A DNA stretch of 64,000 nucleotides from Brachyhypopomus gauderio (taxonomy: Eukaryota; Chordata; Actinopteri; Gymnotiformes; Hypopomidae), in contig NC_135212.1 of NCBI RefSeq assembly GCF_052324685.1, positions 2,874,152-2,938,151 on the forward strand, in the 5' to 3' direction. Positions 53,031-63,295 of the stretch are shown one piece after another. Every line of letters starts with the position of its first letter. Position 1 is the first letter of the stretch. Below the pieces are notes generated by a model. It was not told the origin of the DNA. It searched no databases and saw only the letters and a program-made list of their open reading frames with translations. A program made the position numbers and the translations under genes.

Positions 53031-54943
53031 AATTAATATATTCGCAACCAGTAGTCTACCTCATCTGAATACTAGGGCTGTCATGGTTACTCACACCTGA
53101 ATCCACTCTATTAAACACTATGTGTACAAATACCTTTCTTGGTCCATAGACAGGTCACATATTGCCATTACCTTGTGTGTGCATACCAAGGGTTTATATC
53201 TCTGAGCCTTTCTCTCTGTATGATCTCTGCACGTGTTTTGCTGACCTTGTCTTGGTCCTCCCGAGGTTTCTTCCTAATCCCCACCCTATAGGGAGTTTTT
53301 CCTCGCCACTGTCACATTTGGCTTGCTCATTAGGGATCTGGACCCATACGATTGTAAAGCTGCTTTGTGACAACGTGTGTTGTGAAAAGCACTATATAAA
53401 TAAATTGGACTTTGACTTTGACTTTGACCTAGTCTTTGCCCTTTTTTGGATAAGTTTGCTGTTTTTGGAAATTCTACATTTTTGACCTTTTGCCTGTCTG
53501 TGTTACGCCTTCTTGGTTCAGACTGTCTGTTTATCTTATTTAAAATACCTGCACATGGATCCAACCCAGTATCCTGCTTCTGGCTTGTTACAGGGAGTGA
53601 AATAGGCCTTGAGTGGGTGTGTGCACAGGGGTGGGCGTGTCCTGGGGCCGAAGTACCATGACAGCCACAACAAAGAACTTACAAAAATGCAATTGTTGTT
53701 CACTTTATAAACAACAATGTAAATTGTTTTTACTGGTATGATGGATCCTAAATCAAAATTTAGGGGATTATCTGCTTAGATTATTTAGCATTATACCACA
53801 GTTAGTTCCGACCCTACAATGTGATTGGCCGAGAGGCGATCTAGGAGTGCCAATATTACACGTTACAGCTGTCACGGTCACAGCTCCGGACCCTTCCCTG
53901 TGGGCGTGTCGTTATGTCGTCTGCGTGCCGTTACGTCCATGTATATATTTCCGTGGGTGTGGGTTGTTTGTGAGCGTGTTCGTAGTCGCACCTGTGCCTT
54001 GTCTCGAGATCACGAGGGTCTGTGTTGATCACTTATTTAATGTGCGTTCGCGCAGTGTCTTGTGCTCGTCTTTGTCTTGAGTTCGTGCCAGCGTGAGTTG
54101 TCAGTGTATGTGCTTGCGCTACCGCGCTGGATTTCACCTGTGTGTTTCACATCAAACTACATGTTCACCGTAATCGTCGTTGTGCCTGCCTCCTCCACCA
54201 TGCGTTACACATACAGGATGACTGAGTCATTTTGCAAAATCTAAAAAAGTCATGATTTAAATAATTTAGCGGGTGATGCATTTAAAGAGCAGATGGGTAT
54301 AATTTCATGACTAGAAATGTCTCTCTGGAAAAGGTAAAGGTTTTTTGAAATATGAATAAATCAGTTTGAATTATTGACCATTTTACAAAACCATTGGAAG
54401 AAAACTGTAAAATAAAACTGCAGAGATCATTTATCTTCAACCTTTTTTTAAACCAATTTTCCACATTTATTAAATTTGATTGTTTAGTAATTTTCTTGTC
54501 ATGGTGGAGAGGTTACTGTAGTAATTTGAAGCACCCTGGCTTAATTACATACCTTACTGATTTAACAAAATGGAAAATTTTATTATACATTATTCAATTT
54601 GCTGCTAACAGATGTTAAATACAAAAAAGAGATTTGACATAATATTATAATAGGTTTTGACACACCTTACAGTGTGTAGATAAATTAGTTTAGATACATG
54701 TTGGGTGTCTGAGGAATGCACAAAAAACTGACAAAACACATGTGAACTTAAAACCTCAGAGAAGTTAAATCTGTGGGCACAGTGTGCCTGTACCAACTCC
54801 ATGTGAGTAAGGGGTGGATCTCCAGTATCTTATGGGCCATGCCAAATTCTCCCCATCATAAAACAATCGTGTAAATTGAGTAATTGAGAAAATCTTGCAG
54901 ACTCTATGCCCTCACAAATTATGATGCTGATATCATGTAGGGC
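53031..54943. other. Duplicated spacer, piggyBac-free allele
   Basis: No gene. Near-identical to 36334-37900 joined to 39925-40250. Contains the retroelement 3'-end repeat (53258-53430), the LTR-like repeat (53867-54214) and the unoccupied piggyBac target GATGTTAAATAC (54611-54622). Confidence 0.85.
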
Positions 54944-55090
54944 AGTCATGGCCTGGTGGTAGAGAACTGGTCTTGTGACCGGAGGGTCATGGGTTCGATT
55001 CCCAGACCTGAGGCCATGACTGAGGTGACCCTGAGCAAGGCCCTTAACCCTCAATTGCTCACTTGTATATATAAAAAAAGAGATAAAAAT
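54944..55090 (+). repeat. tRNA-derived SINE, copy 3
   Basis: Same head as 40251 (box A TGGCCTGGTGGTAGAGAACT; box B GGGTTCGATTCCCAG), no tail. Confidence 0.85.
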
Positions 55091-55242
55091 CACGTTGCAC
55101 AGCATTTATACTGTGTGTGTGTACAGATTGTACATTTGGAGAGAGAGCAAGAAAAACAATGCAACAACAAACTGCTACAACATATTCACTGTGATGTCAC
55201 AGGGTTTTATTGAAGGTTGTTTTGTTAGATATTTGTCTGGGG

Positions 55243-55281
55243 TGTTTTGGTACAGGCCTGCTGCACATGTGTACTGCTGTG
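55243..55281 (-). other. V-RSS of VH E3
   Basis: CACAGCA (55281-55275), 23-bp spacer, ACCAAAACA (55251-55243). Confidence 0.88.
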
Positions 55282-55710
55282 TCTCTCTGGCACAGTAATA
55301 TACAGCTGTGTCCTCAGTCTCAAAGTTTTGGCCACGTAAAAACACGGTGCTGCTGGATGTGTCCTGGCTGAAACTGATCTTATTCTTCACTGTGTCTTTG
55401 ATTTTAGTGCTACCACCACTACACTGATAGCCAAGCCACTCCAGTGATTTTCCAGTGGGTTGCCGTATCCAGTGAACACAGTAGCTTGACACCGAGATCT
55501 TACAGGAGATGGAGAATGACTCTCGAGGTTTGACCACCACAGAGGCTGTCTGAGTGAGCTCCACACAGCCAACCCCACCTGGAGAATGACAGTAACACAA
55601 CAGACACGTCGAGCTTAAAACACACACCTTTCCAGTTCAGACACAGTAATTGACCTGAGACACTTACAGAAAGCTGCGGTCCCCAACAGCAGCAGTGCTG
55701 ATGAGAGCAT
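55282..55710 (-). CDS. IGHV segment, family E copy 3
   Basis: Leader exon 55710-55668 and V exon 55578-55282, open throughout. Cys23, Trp41, Cys104 plus both extra cysteines (SSYCVHW, GYQCSGGS). CDR1/CDR2 start match E1, whereas CDR2 end/FR3 (TKIKDTVKNKISFSQDTS) match E2, a mosaic suggestive of gene conversion or shared ancestry. Confidence 0.92.
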
Positions 55711-55806
55711 TGTTGATGGATTTGACCTGGAAGTGAAATGCAGCTGCTCAGCCCCTCTCCTCCTCCTCAGACCCACAGCCCTTATATGGAAGAGGGACTG
55801 AGTAGC

Positions 55807-55814
55807 ATTTGCAT
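55807..55814 (-). promoter_or_regulatory. Octamer of VH E3
   Basis: ATGCAAAT on the minus strand, 97 bp upstream of the ATG. Confidence 0.86.
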
Positions 55815-56419
55815 AAAGTGGAACTCAAACATCATCGCAAAGGGATCATCCTGTGTGGGGGAACAAATTTGTCATGTGCAGAGCAACTCTTTGCAAGCCA
55901 TTTATTGATTGTCTCTCAATTATCTTTAGACACATGATGATAAATTAATATATAATACTGATTTGAATATTTGGGCCAGGATGTTTAGTGTTATCTACAA
56001 AAGTTTGACTGCTATTTTCTCCATCCTCTAAGTGAAATCAGTCTTGTTAGCATTATGTGTTGCGCTTGTTAACATCTGTATATTCAAGTGTGGGTCTATC
56101 GTGTCCTTTGTCTATATCTGAACTTGAAGTTTTTGTTGCTAATAATATAGGAGCTCACTGCGATAAACTATTAGTGGGACAACAAATAAATATCAGTTTT
56201 ATTTATGTGAATGTCAAACAAGTAAGAACTGGTGTTCAACCTGCTTCCTCTTCCCTAAGATACATTTATTTGCTGAACATTAGCACCACCTATTGTTACC
56301 TTCTAATGAACAAGCTTACATATTGCTGTTGATAAAGTAATGTTAACTGGTTATGATATTGTGAATGAGTGCAATCACAGCAGCAATGTACAAATATTTA
56401 ATCAAATATTTGATCATAT

Positions 56420-56514
56420 CATATAAGGACAACAGGAATGTGCACTGATGGCACCATAATGGATATTTAAGGCATAGAGGAAGGATCACTGCACATTCCT
56501 GTTGTCCTTATATG
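56420..56514. repeat. Perfect 25-bp inverted repeat 3' of VH F3
   Basis: Arms 56420-56444 and 56490-56514 are perfect reverse complements (CATATAAGGACAACAGGAAT...), loop 45 nt. Could form a stable hairpin or be a small inverted-repeat element; no target duplication seen. Confidence 0.88.
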
Positions 56515-56612
56515 AGATCGACAGGTACTTTAGCCTTTAGCACATTCAGACTGAATTGCCAAATTCTTGTGTAAGGTGTCTCTGCGAATGGCAGATCTCT
56601 TTGCGAATGGCA

Positions 56613-56651
56613 GAGTTTTGTACACTCCTACAACCAGGATGAGCTGCTGTG
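56613..56651 (-). other. V-RSS of VH F3, nonamer altered
   Basis: CACAGCA (56651-56645), then at 23 bp ACAAAACTC (56621-56613): one A is missing from the A-run compared with ACAAAAACT in F2, shifting the last three bases. Confidence 0.85.
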
Positions 56652-57110
56652 GTTTCGAGGACAGTAATACACAGCTGTGTCTTCCGTCTCCAGATTCTGG
56701 CCTTGAAGTGTTATTGTCCTACTGGAAGTGTCTCGTGAAGCAGAAAATTTGTGTTTCAGTGAATCTTTATAGGATAAGCTTCCACCAGTGCTCACGTAGG
56801 CAAACCATTCCAGACCTTTCCCTGAGGGCTGCCGAACCCAACCTGTGCCGTAGTCAGTGACTGAGTAAGACACCTTACAGGTGACGGTCACTGACTGGCC
56901 AGGTTGGATGGTCAAAGAACTGGACTGTGTGAGGTCAACACAGCGAACACCTGGAAAAACAACAAAAACATGCATTTATGTAATGTCACCCATCAACCTC
57001 AATACAGTCCCATAATCCAGAAAGGCATGTTATGATAGTTGCCTCTTAAACCAAACAGACTCACTGGACATTCTGGTGAGCAGATGCAGCAGTATTGCCA
57101 CAGACAGCAT
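56652..57110 (-). CDS. IGHV segment, family F copy 3
   Basis: Leader exon 57110-57065 and V exon 56950-56652, open. Same frameworks as F2 apart from QSSSLTI and QPSGKG, but the end reads YYCPRN: Pro replaces the usual Ala after Cys104 (GCT to CCT). With the altered nonamer this gene may contribute less to the repertoire. Confidence 0.9.
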
Positions 57111-57234
57111 GGTCACTCAGGGTTGTGTTGAGGCTGATGGAGAGGGAGGAGCTGCTCTAATGTGCTGTGCACAGTTGATGAGGTCAGCACAGTCACTCCA
57201 TCTCTCTGCTGTTGCTTTATGTGAGGGACCAGTG

Positions 57235-57242
57235 ATTTGCAT
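57235..57242 (-). promoter_or_regulatory. Octamer of VH F3
   Basis: ATGCAAAT on the minus strand, 125 bp upstream of the ATG. Confidence 0.85.
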
Positions 57243-57466
57243 AAAGGCTATGAAACCAGTTTTTACAGACACACTCAAACCTTCTCAAATACAAATATGG
57301 AGATGCTTAGTCTACACACATACTTTAATCAACATTCAATGATGAGGAATGATATATAATTACAAATGTAATTGTTTCTTTCAGTGAGTGTAATAAAATG
57401 TATATTGGATGGACATACGAATGTGAAAGGCATTTTTGGGCAGCTGGCCCAAAAATGGTTGGTTGA

Positions 57467-57798
57467 GGTTCAGGTGTGTGTGGTTCAGGTGTGTATGGTT
57501 CAGGTTCAGGTGTGTATGGTTCAGGTTCAGGTGTGCATGGTTCAGGTTCAGGTGTATATGGTTCAGGTGTGTACGGCTCAGGTTCAGGTGTGTATGTTTC
57601 AGGTTCGGGTGTGTACGGCTCAAGTTCAGGTGTGTATGGTTCAGGTGTGTATGGTTCAGGTTCAGGTGCGTATGGTTCAGGTGAGTATGGTTCAGGTGTG
57701 TATGGTTCAGGTTCAGGTGCATATGGTTCAGGTGCGTATGGTTCAGGTGTGTATGGTTCAGGTTCAGGTGCGTATGGTTCAGGTTCAGGTGTGTATGT
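57467..57798. repeat. VNTR array 5
   Basis: About 330 bp, 15/21-bp units as in array 4 but shorter; starts with the same left half as arrays 3 and 4. Confidence 0.92.
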
Positions 57799-58006
57799 TG
57801 AGATGAACATATAAGCAGTATGAGATCACAGATTGTTTTTGCATCTGCTTCAGACTTTGCTAAGCCTGCTGCCTTATTGGTGGATTCTGCAGTAAACCTG
57901 GATTTTTTGTCCACTGTATTGTTACTGCTTCTTGATTTCACATATTTATACTGTGGCCCATATACTTTTTAAACTGTGGTCACTGGAGAAGTTTCAGTTG
58001 AAGACT

Positions 58007-58590
58007 CACTGGCACGTGAGCTACGTACATTTAAATCAACGGTGGTTTAAATTCATGTCCACTCAGTCTGTATTATCTATCTTCTTGCATGGCTCTACCC
58101 AAGACGATTGGATACAGGCACCTGCAGGCACCTGGGGGATGGTCTGGCTGCCGGTGGATGTGCTGATGCCGGGGTTCATCTGGGGAGTAACACTGCAGTC
58201 GGAGCCTACAATACCAGCATCACTGCTCCGACACGGAATGAAAGCCTGGCATTCATCAACAGACATTTACAGTGACAATATCAAAACCCAGAACTTTCAA
58301 TTCTACCTTTTACCTAGTCTGATTGTGTGAATTATGTGTGACTTGTGTATTTGTGTGTTAACGGGCCGCCCAATGGAGGATGGGTTCCCTTTTGAGTCTT
58401 GGTTCTCCCGAGGTTTCTTCCTATTCCCCACCATCATAGGGAGTTTTTCCTCGCCACTGTCGCCTTTGGCTTGCTCATTAGGGTTCTGGACCCATAGTAT
58501 TGTTAACCTTGTAAACCCTGTAAAGCTGCTTTGCGACAACTTGAGTTGTTAAAAGCGCTATACAAATAAACTTTGATTGATTGATTGATT
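58007..58590 (+). mobile_element. SINE-like composite retroelement, copy 2
   Basis: 584 bp ending in (TTGA)n, flanked by the 7-bp duplication GAAGACT (58000-58006, 58591-58597). It interrupts the VNTR-to-A spacer that is continuous at 47200. Its 3' 190 bp are the CCCGAGGTTTCTTCC repeat, so that repeat is the tail of this element. Confidence 0.85.
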
Positions 58591-58842
58591 GAAGACTGCA
58601 GTTATTAAAACTTACTGCAGAATTAAAATGAACAATATGTAAACTGTTGTTAAACCTGCTCTCTCTTCCCTAAAATGTTTCATTTCATGAACACTAGCGC
58701 CACCTACTGAGTGGAATTAAAAGCAAATTTCTAATGGAGAAGCTTTCATATTACAACCAAGTAATGTTATTTGCTTATTTATCCTGTACAAACATCTTGA
58801 AGGCTCCATGTCTGAGGATTCTTGCATGTACAGTGTGGAAGT

Positions 58843-58881
58843 GTTTTTTGTACAGCTCTGCCTCTGCTTTCTCTCACTGTG
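58843..58881 (-). other. V-RSS of VH A4
   Basis: CACAGTG (58881-58875), 23-bp spacer, ACAAAAAAC (58851-58843). Confidence 0.95.
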
Positions 58882-59315
58882 ACTCTAGCACAGTAATACA
58901 CAGCAGTGTCTTCACTCTTCAGATTGTTCATCTGTAAGTACAGCTGACTGCTGGAGTCGTCTCTGGAGATTGTGAACCTCCCCTGGGCTGACTGGGAATA
59001 GTAGAGCTGAGACGTGGATGTTCCAATAGTAGCAACCCATTCCAGTCCTTTCCCAGGAGCCTGTCTGACTACAGCTGCCCACTGCCCACTGAGTGTGAAT
59101 CCAGACGCTCTACAGATCAGTTTATGAGCTTCTCCTGGTCGTTTCACCACAGCTTCAGACTGGGTAAATGTCTGGCACAGAAAACCTGTCACAGTAAAAA
59201 CCTGTTAATATAGCAAAGTATTGTGGGAAAAAATAGTTATTCAAAACTTGGTCATGAATTTTGGCTCACCGTGAAGAAACACTGTAATCAAGAACACATT
59301 CACATGTATCTCCAT
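58882..59315 (-). CDS. IGHV segment, family A copy 4
   Basis: Leader exon 59315-59270 and V exon 59185-58882, open. CDR1 SGQWAAVV with Val (GTA) at position 41; otherwise as A1. The codon before it varies among copies (Trp, Arg, Gln), showing CDR1 diversification around the fixed Val. Confidence 0.93.
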
Positions 59316-59398
59316 AGTGGGTAAATTGTTCCTCATTTCAAAGTTGCCACAAGTTAGGCAATATGGCTGGTAATGCACAGCTGAAAGACTCATCACCT

Positions 59399-59421
59399 CT
59401 TATAGTGACATGAATTTGCAT
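59399..59421 (-). promoter_or_regulatory. IGHV promoter, VH A4
   Basis: ATGCAAAT at 59421-59414 (minus strand); TATAA at 59403-59399. Confidence 0.86.
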
Positions 59422-60573
59422 TAATCCCACCTCTGCCTTGAAATGCCACTAGAGGACATGAGACAGCACACTCAGACAATTACATCAGAGTAACGCTGGA
59501 AGCATGTTAGAATACAGACGCATGCAGACTCACCTTTAACGAGAGTGTTTTATTAGACAGTGTTGTCCTGCAACAGTCCAGGCATCAAAACCAGTGTGGC
59601 AGCAAAGGTACAAAAACATAATCCAAGCTCATAGTCAAAATCAGTCAGATGCAAAAATACCAGCAAGTAATCATAACCAGGAAAAGTAGAAAGAGGCTAA
59701 TCCAACAGACAAAAGTGAAAAACAAACCAGATCAAACCATGTAGACCAAAACAGTTATGACCACTCAGTATGATTCTTAACAGCGTAGTCAGCAATACTT
59801 CACAATGACACTGAATGTGTAGTAAGGCTTTATAGCACATGGTAGTAATGTACAGGAGTAGAACTAATAATTAGTAGAAGTAGAACGAGACAAATGGTGC
59901 TGGGAATTCTGGGAAGTGGAGTTCCTGGAGCATGGTCACGGGACAAACATCCTATAGGACTTTCACATTATTCTCTATTCATGTGAAATCCTATTTATTA
60001 ATTAGTTAAATTGCTATTTTTAAGCATTCCTTATTTCCCTCTACTATGTCACAGTTCGCAGGGTTAATGGTGCTATGTGTTTTAACTGTTTTCCCAGTTG
60101 TATGATTTCTTAGATCAGAGCCATCAGGCTGGAAAAAAGTAAAGAGGAATATTTGAGCATATTAACTCTTTTATTTTACATTTACTTATTATGACAGACA
60201 TTTGACATACGACAGAATTGAGTTTTGTTCATGTTTGTTGATGGGTTTTAGCTTGCAGATTCTGTCTTGTGAGTTCTTCTGTATTGTGTTTTTGAAGATG
60301 TCCTATCATAAACATTGGGTTGATTTATGCCAAAGCCTTTTAACAAACTGGTAAGAAATAATGTGTATAGAAAAAACTGCCTGATGTTATCAGACTGAGA
60401 TACTGTTGCATAATTTTTTAACAAAAGTAAAAGTGGTGGAACTTACATGAAATTACTAACATTAAAATACAACAGCTTAGATTATCATGTTCAAGCTCTG
60501 AACCACATTTGTTAAATTATTTGTTTGGTCTGGTTAGTCGTTCCTCAGTAACTCCACTAGCTCATGGTCTAAC
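59422..60573. other. Spacer between VH A4 and VH C3
   Basis: No gene seen; parallels 48037-49184, also free of the LINE, IS630-like, hAT and L2 insertions. Confidence 0.75.
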
Positions 60574-60611
60574 GGTTTTTGAGCAGTTCATTGGCCTGTT
60601 GTGTCACAGTG
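60574..60611 (-). other. V-RSS of VH C3
   Basis: CACTGTG (60611-60605), 22-bp spacer, TCAAAAACC (60582-60574). Confidence 0.88.
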
Positions 60612-61046
60612 ACTCTCGTGCACAGTAATATACAGCCGTGTCTTCAGTTTTCAGACTCTTCACCTGCAGGTACAGCATGTTTTTACTGGTGTCTTTAGTG
60701 ATGGAGAACTGGCTCTGGAGAGACTGGGCAAATATAGTGCCTGTGCCACCATCAATGCGCCCAATCCATTCCAGTGCTTTTCCAGGTTTCTGACGGATCC
60801 AGTGCATCCAGTAGCTGCTCATTGAGAATCCCGACACAGTACAGGACAGAGTGGTGGACTCTCCTGGTCTCCCCACCACAGAGTCAGAGGAGGTCAACGA
60901 CTGACCATGAACACCTGAAAAATGGAAAATTATAGATGTAAAAAAAAATGTAATATTAAAAGTTCCTGTTAAAATGTTGTTGTTATGATTAGAGGTTTCT
61001 CACATGAAACAAAAGTAAGAAGAATTCCATACTGCAGCATATTCAT
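60612..61046 (-). CDS. IGHV segment, family C copy 3
   Basis: Leader exon 61046-61004 and V exon 60914-60612, open across the splice. Cys23 (LSCTVS), Trp41 ([16 protein letters not shown]), Cys104 ([11 protein letters not shown]) present; CDR1 SSYWMH and CDR2 RIDGGTGT differ from C1 and C2. Upstream only an octamer variant ATGCAGAT (61200-61193, minus) is seen. Confidence 0.92.
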
Positions 61047-61540
61047 CACTACAATCTCAATGTCTTCAGCGAGAGAGATCAGACATACCAGTGATTCAGT
61101 AGGTAAAGCCATTTATATCTGTGACCTAATGAGGGGGTGTGTGCTTAACCCTGACACAGGTCAAGAATACAAATTACTAATTTCTGATGAAAATCTGCAT
61201 TGCACTGCACATTACAATTGCAGATGTGTTGAGGATTTATATCTGCAATGTCATTTAGAGGTCAAAACAAGGCAGCATCTTGGATATTAATAAATCAAAT
61301 TTGTTATTGATATTTTCACCACTGTGGGAACACTGCAACATATTCAATCATTTGTTTTTCTACCATGAAACAGACAGGTCTCTGCAGATATTCAGTACCA
61401 TCATTCCTCAGCGTCTGATTGGACGGTTGAAAGTGCTCTGTCTGAACACAGCTTACATGTGGATTGTTAAGGGAGAGAATGGGGCATGGTGACCTGTGGA
61501 ATGTTAGGGTCAAATAGTAGTAGAAAAGGTGAGCCATTCC

Positions 61541-62662
61541 CAGAGGTGGGGACTCGAGTCACATGACTTGGACTCGAGTCAGACTCGAGTCATTAATATT
61601 AAGACTTTTGACTTGACTTGAAAAAATATTCTGAGACTTAGACTTGACTTGGACTTTTACGCCAATAACTTGGGACTTGAATTGGACTTGAACCTGTTTA
61701 CTTGCAAAGACTTGATTTTTTTACCCCAAATCTAAATTTTAAAACGCATATTAATATTTATAAAGTGCGCCCCATTAATTTCATTTCCGTCCTTCTGACG
61801 CAGTTACACCAGAATCGCGTTACACCAGATTCTGTGACCGTCGAGTTTTGTGACCACAGGGGGCGCTATTTCACAGTTTCTGTTCAGAGGCACAAACGCT
61901 TTACGAATGCTACGTAAACTACGCTGATGCACTTTCTTTACTCGTTTTGTTGGTGTCCACGAGCCAAAATATGACAGATGTTTATATTTACATTTATCGT
62001 CTCTTAATTACATAAATGTACTTAAACAAGATTTACCATCCCCTCACCATTGCAGCCAACAAAGAAATCATGAATGGGATGTACAGGTGAGCCTTTTTAA
62101 CTGGGGTCACCAATTCTGATGGCAGCCATCAGAATATGTGACCCCACTGAATCTCCAGGTAACAATAGTAGCCTACACCGTGACCCCACAATAACAGAAA
62201 ACAATGAAAAAATAACCCTAACCTTTTATTAGTTTATATTTAAACATTTTATCCAAATGTTTAGAATAACCATTCGTAATGACAGCATCTTGCTTACGAT
62301 GAAGCTTGCTATTTTCGTGTAAAATTATGTAACGAAACATTCTTGTTTAAGTACATTTATGTAATTAAGAGAAGATAAAATGTAAATAATCTGTCATCTT
62401 TTGGCTGGCGGACACCAACAAAACGAGTAAAGAAACGCATCAGCGTAGCATTCGTAAAGCGTTGGTGCCTGTAAAAAAAAAAAAGACTCGAAAGGACTTG
62501 AAATTCCAAGTTTCAGACTCGAGACTTGACTTGACGGTTGCCTGTCTTGACTCGAGACTTGACTTGAGTTGACTGTCTTTGCTTGAGACTTGACTTGGGA
62601 CTTGAGGATAAAGACTTGGACTTACTTGAGACTTGCAAAACACTGACTTGGTCCCACCTCTG
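61541..62662. mobile_element. hAT-type non-autonomous element (CAAGTC-rich), copy 2
   Basis: 1,122 bp, ends CAGAGGTGGGGAC and GTCCCACCTCTG, flanked by a perfect 8-bp duplication GCCATTCC (61533-61540, 62663-62670). The sister unit has a single GCCATTCC at about 50564. Inside, long inverted arms (about 61881-62033 against 62337-62467) allow a large foldback, and GACTTG/CAAGTC hexamers fill the subterminal regions. No transposase. Confidence 0.92.
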
Positions 62663-62670
62663 GCCATTCC

Positions 62671-62952
62671 TCTCTCATTCTTTAGGTTGTCATTTTTAGC
62701 TTGCGCATTGATTACCATGAACGAACAACTGTGCTAGATGGCTATAGGATTACTGAACAGGGTATCTGTATTAGAAGGATGATTCTGTTCAGTAGAGGAA
62801 GATTCACATTGGCCCGAGACCTAAGCAAGACCATGGTGCTTGAAAACATGCTGTTCTTCTTTGCAATTAACTTATTACTGACAACTAAGACAGTGCCGGT
62901 GGAGACTTCTTCATTCATCATCACAGCATTACTAAAGAAGAAATACACCTCA
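62671..62952 (+). mobile_element. LTR fragment, third copy
   Basis: 3' part of the LTR seen at 50430-50851, ending ACACCTCA; the AATAAA signal is changed to AATTAA. Its 5' part and the V fragment beyond it were lost in this unit. Confidence 0.65.
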
Positions 62953-63190
62953 CTCCTCAGACCAGTCATATGGAGGGAGATTTTGTTTTCTGTTGTCTCA
63001 AGAAACTGTGAACCTTACTTTAAGGGCTATATAAAATTCTATGCTACTGCTATCATAAATGTGAGCAACCCACTCCAGTCCTGATCCAGGAGGCTGTCTG
63101 AGTCGGTCGAGCCAGTAGTTCTGAATGTGAATCCAGATGCAGTACATGTCAGTGTGTGACAGGTTCGGGTTAAAGGACAGCTCAAACTGA
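62953..63190 (-). pseudogene. psi-VH H2, 5' fragment
   Basis: Duplicate of 50852-51075 with the same frameshift in CDR1, same stop in framework 3 and same LTR junction. The matching 3' fragment is absent from this unit. Confidence 0.85.
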
Positions 63191-63295
63191 AAGAAAAAAA
63201 AGTAAATTGTATTTTATTAGTTAAATCCACTCACGCTCTCCACACTCATGAGAAAATAATTAAATCTGCAAAGCTGCATAATACTACAGATATGT

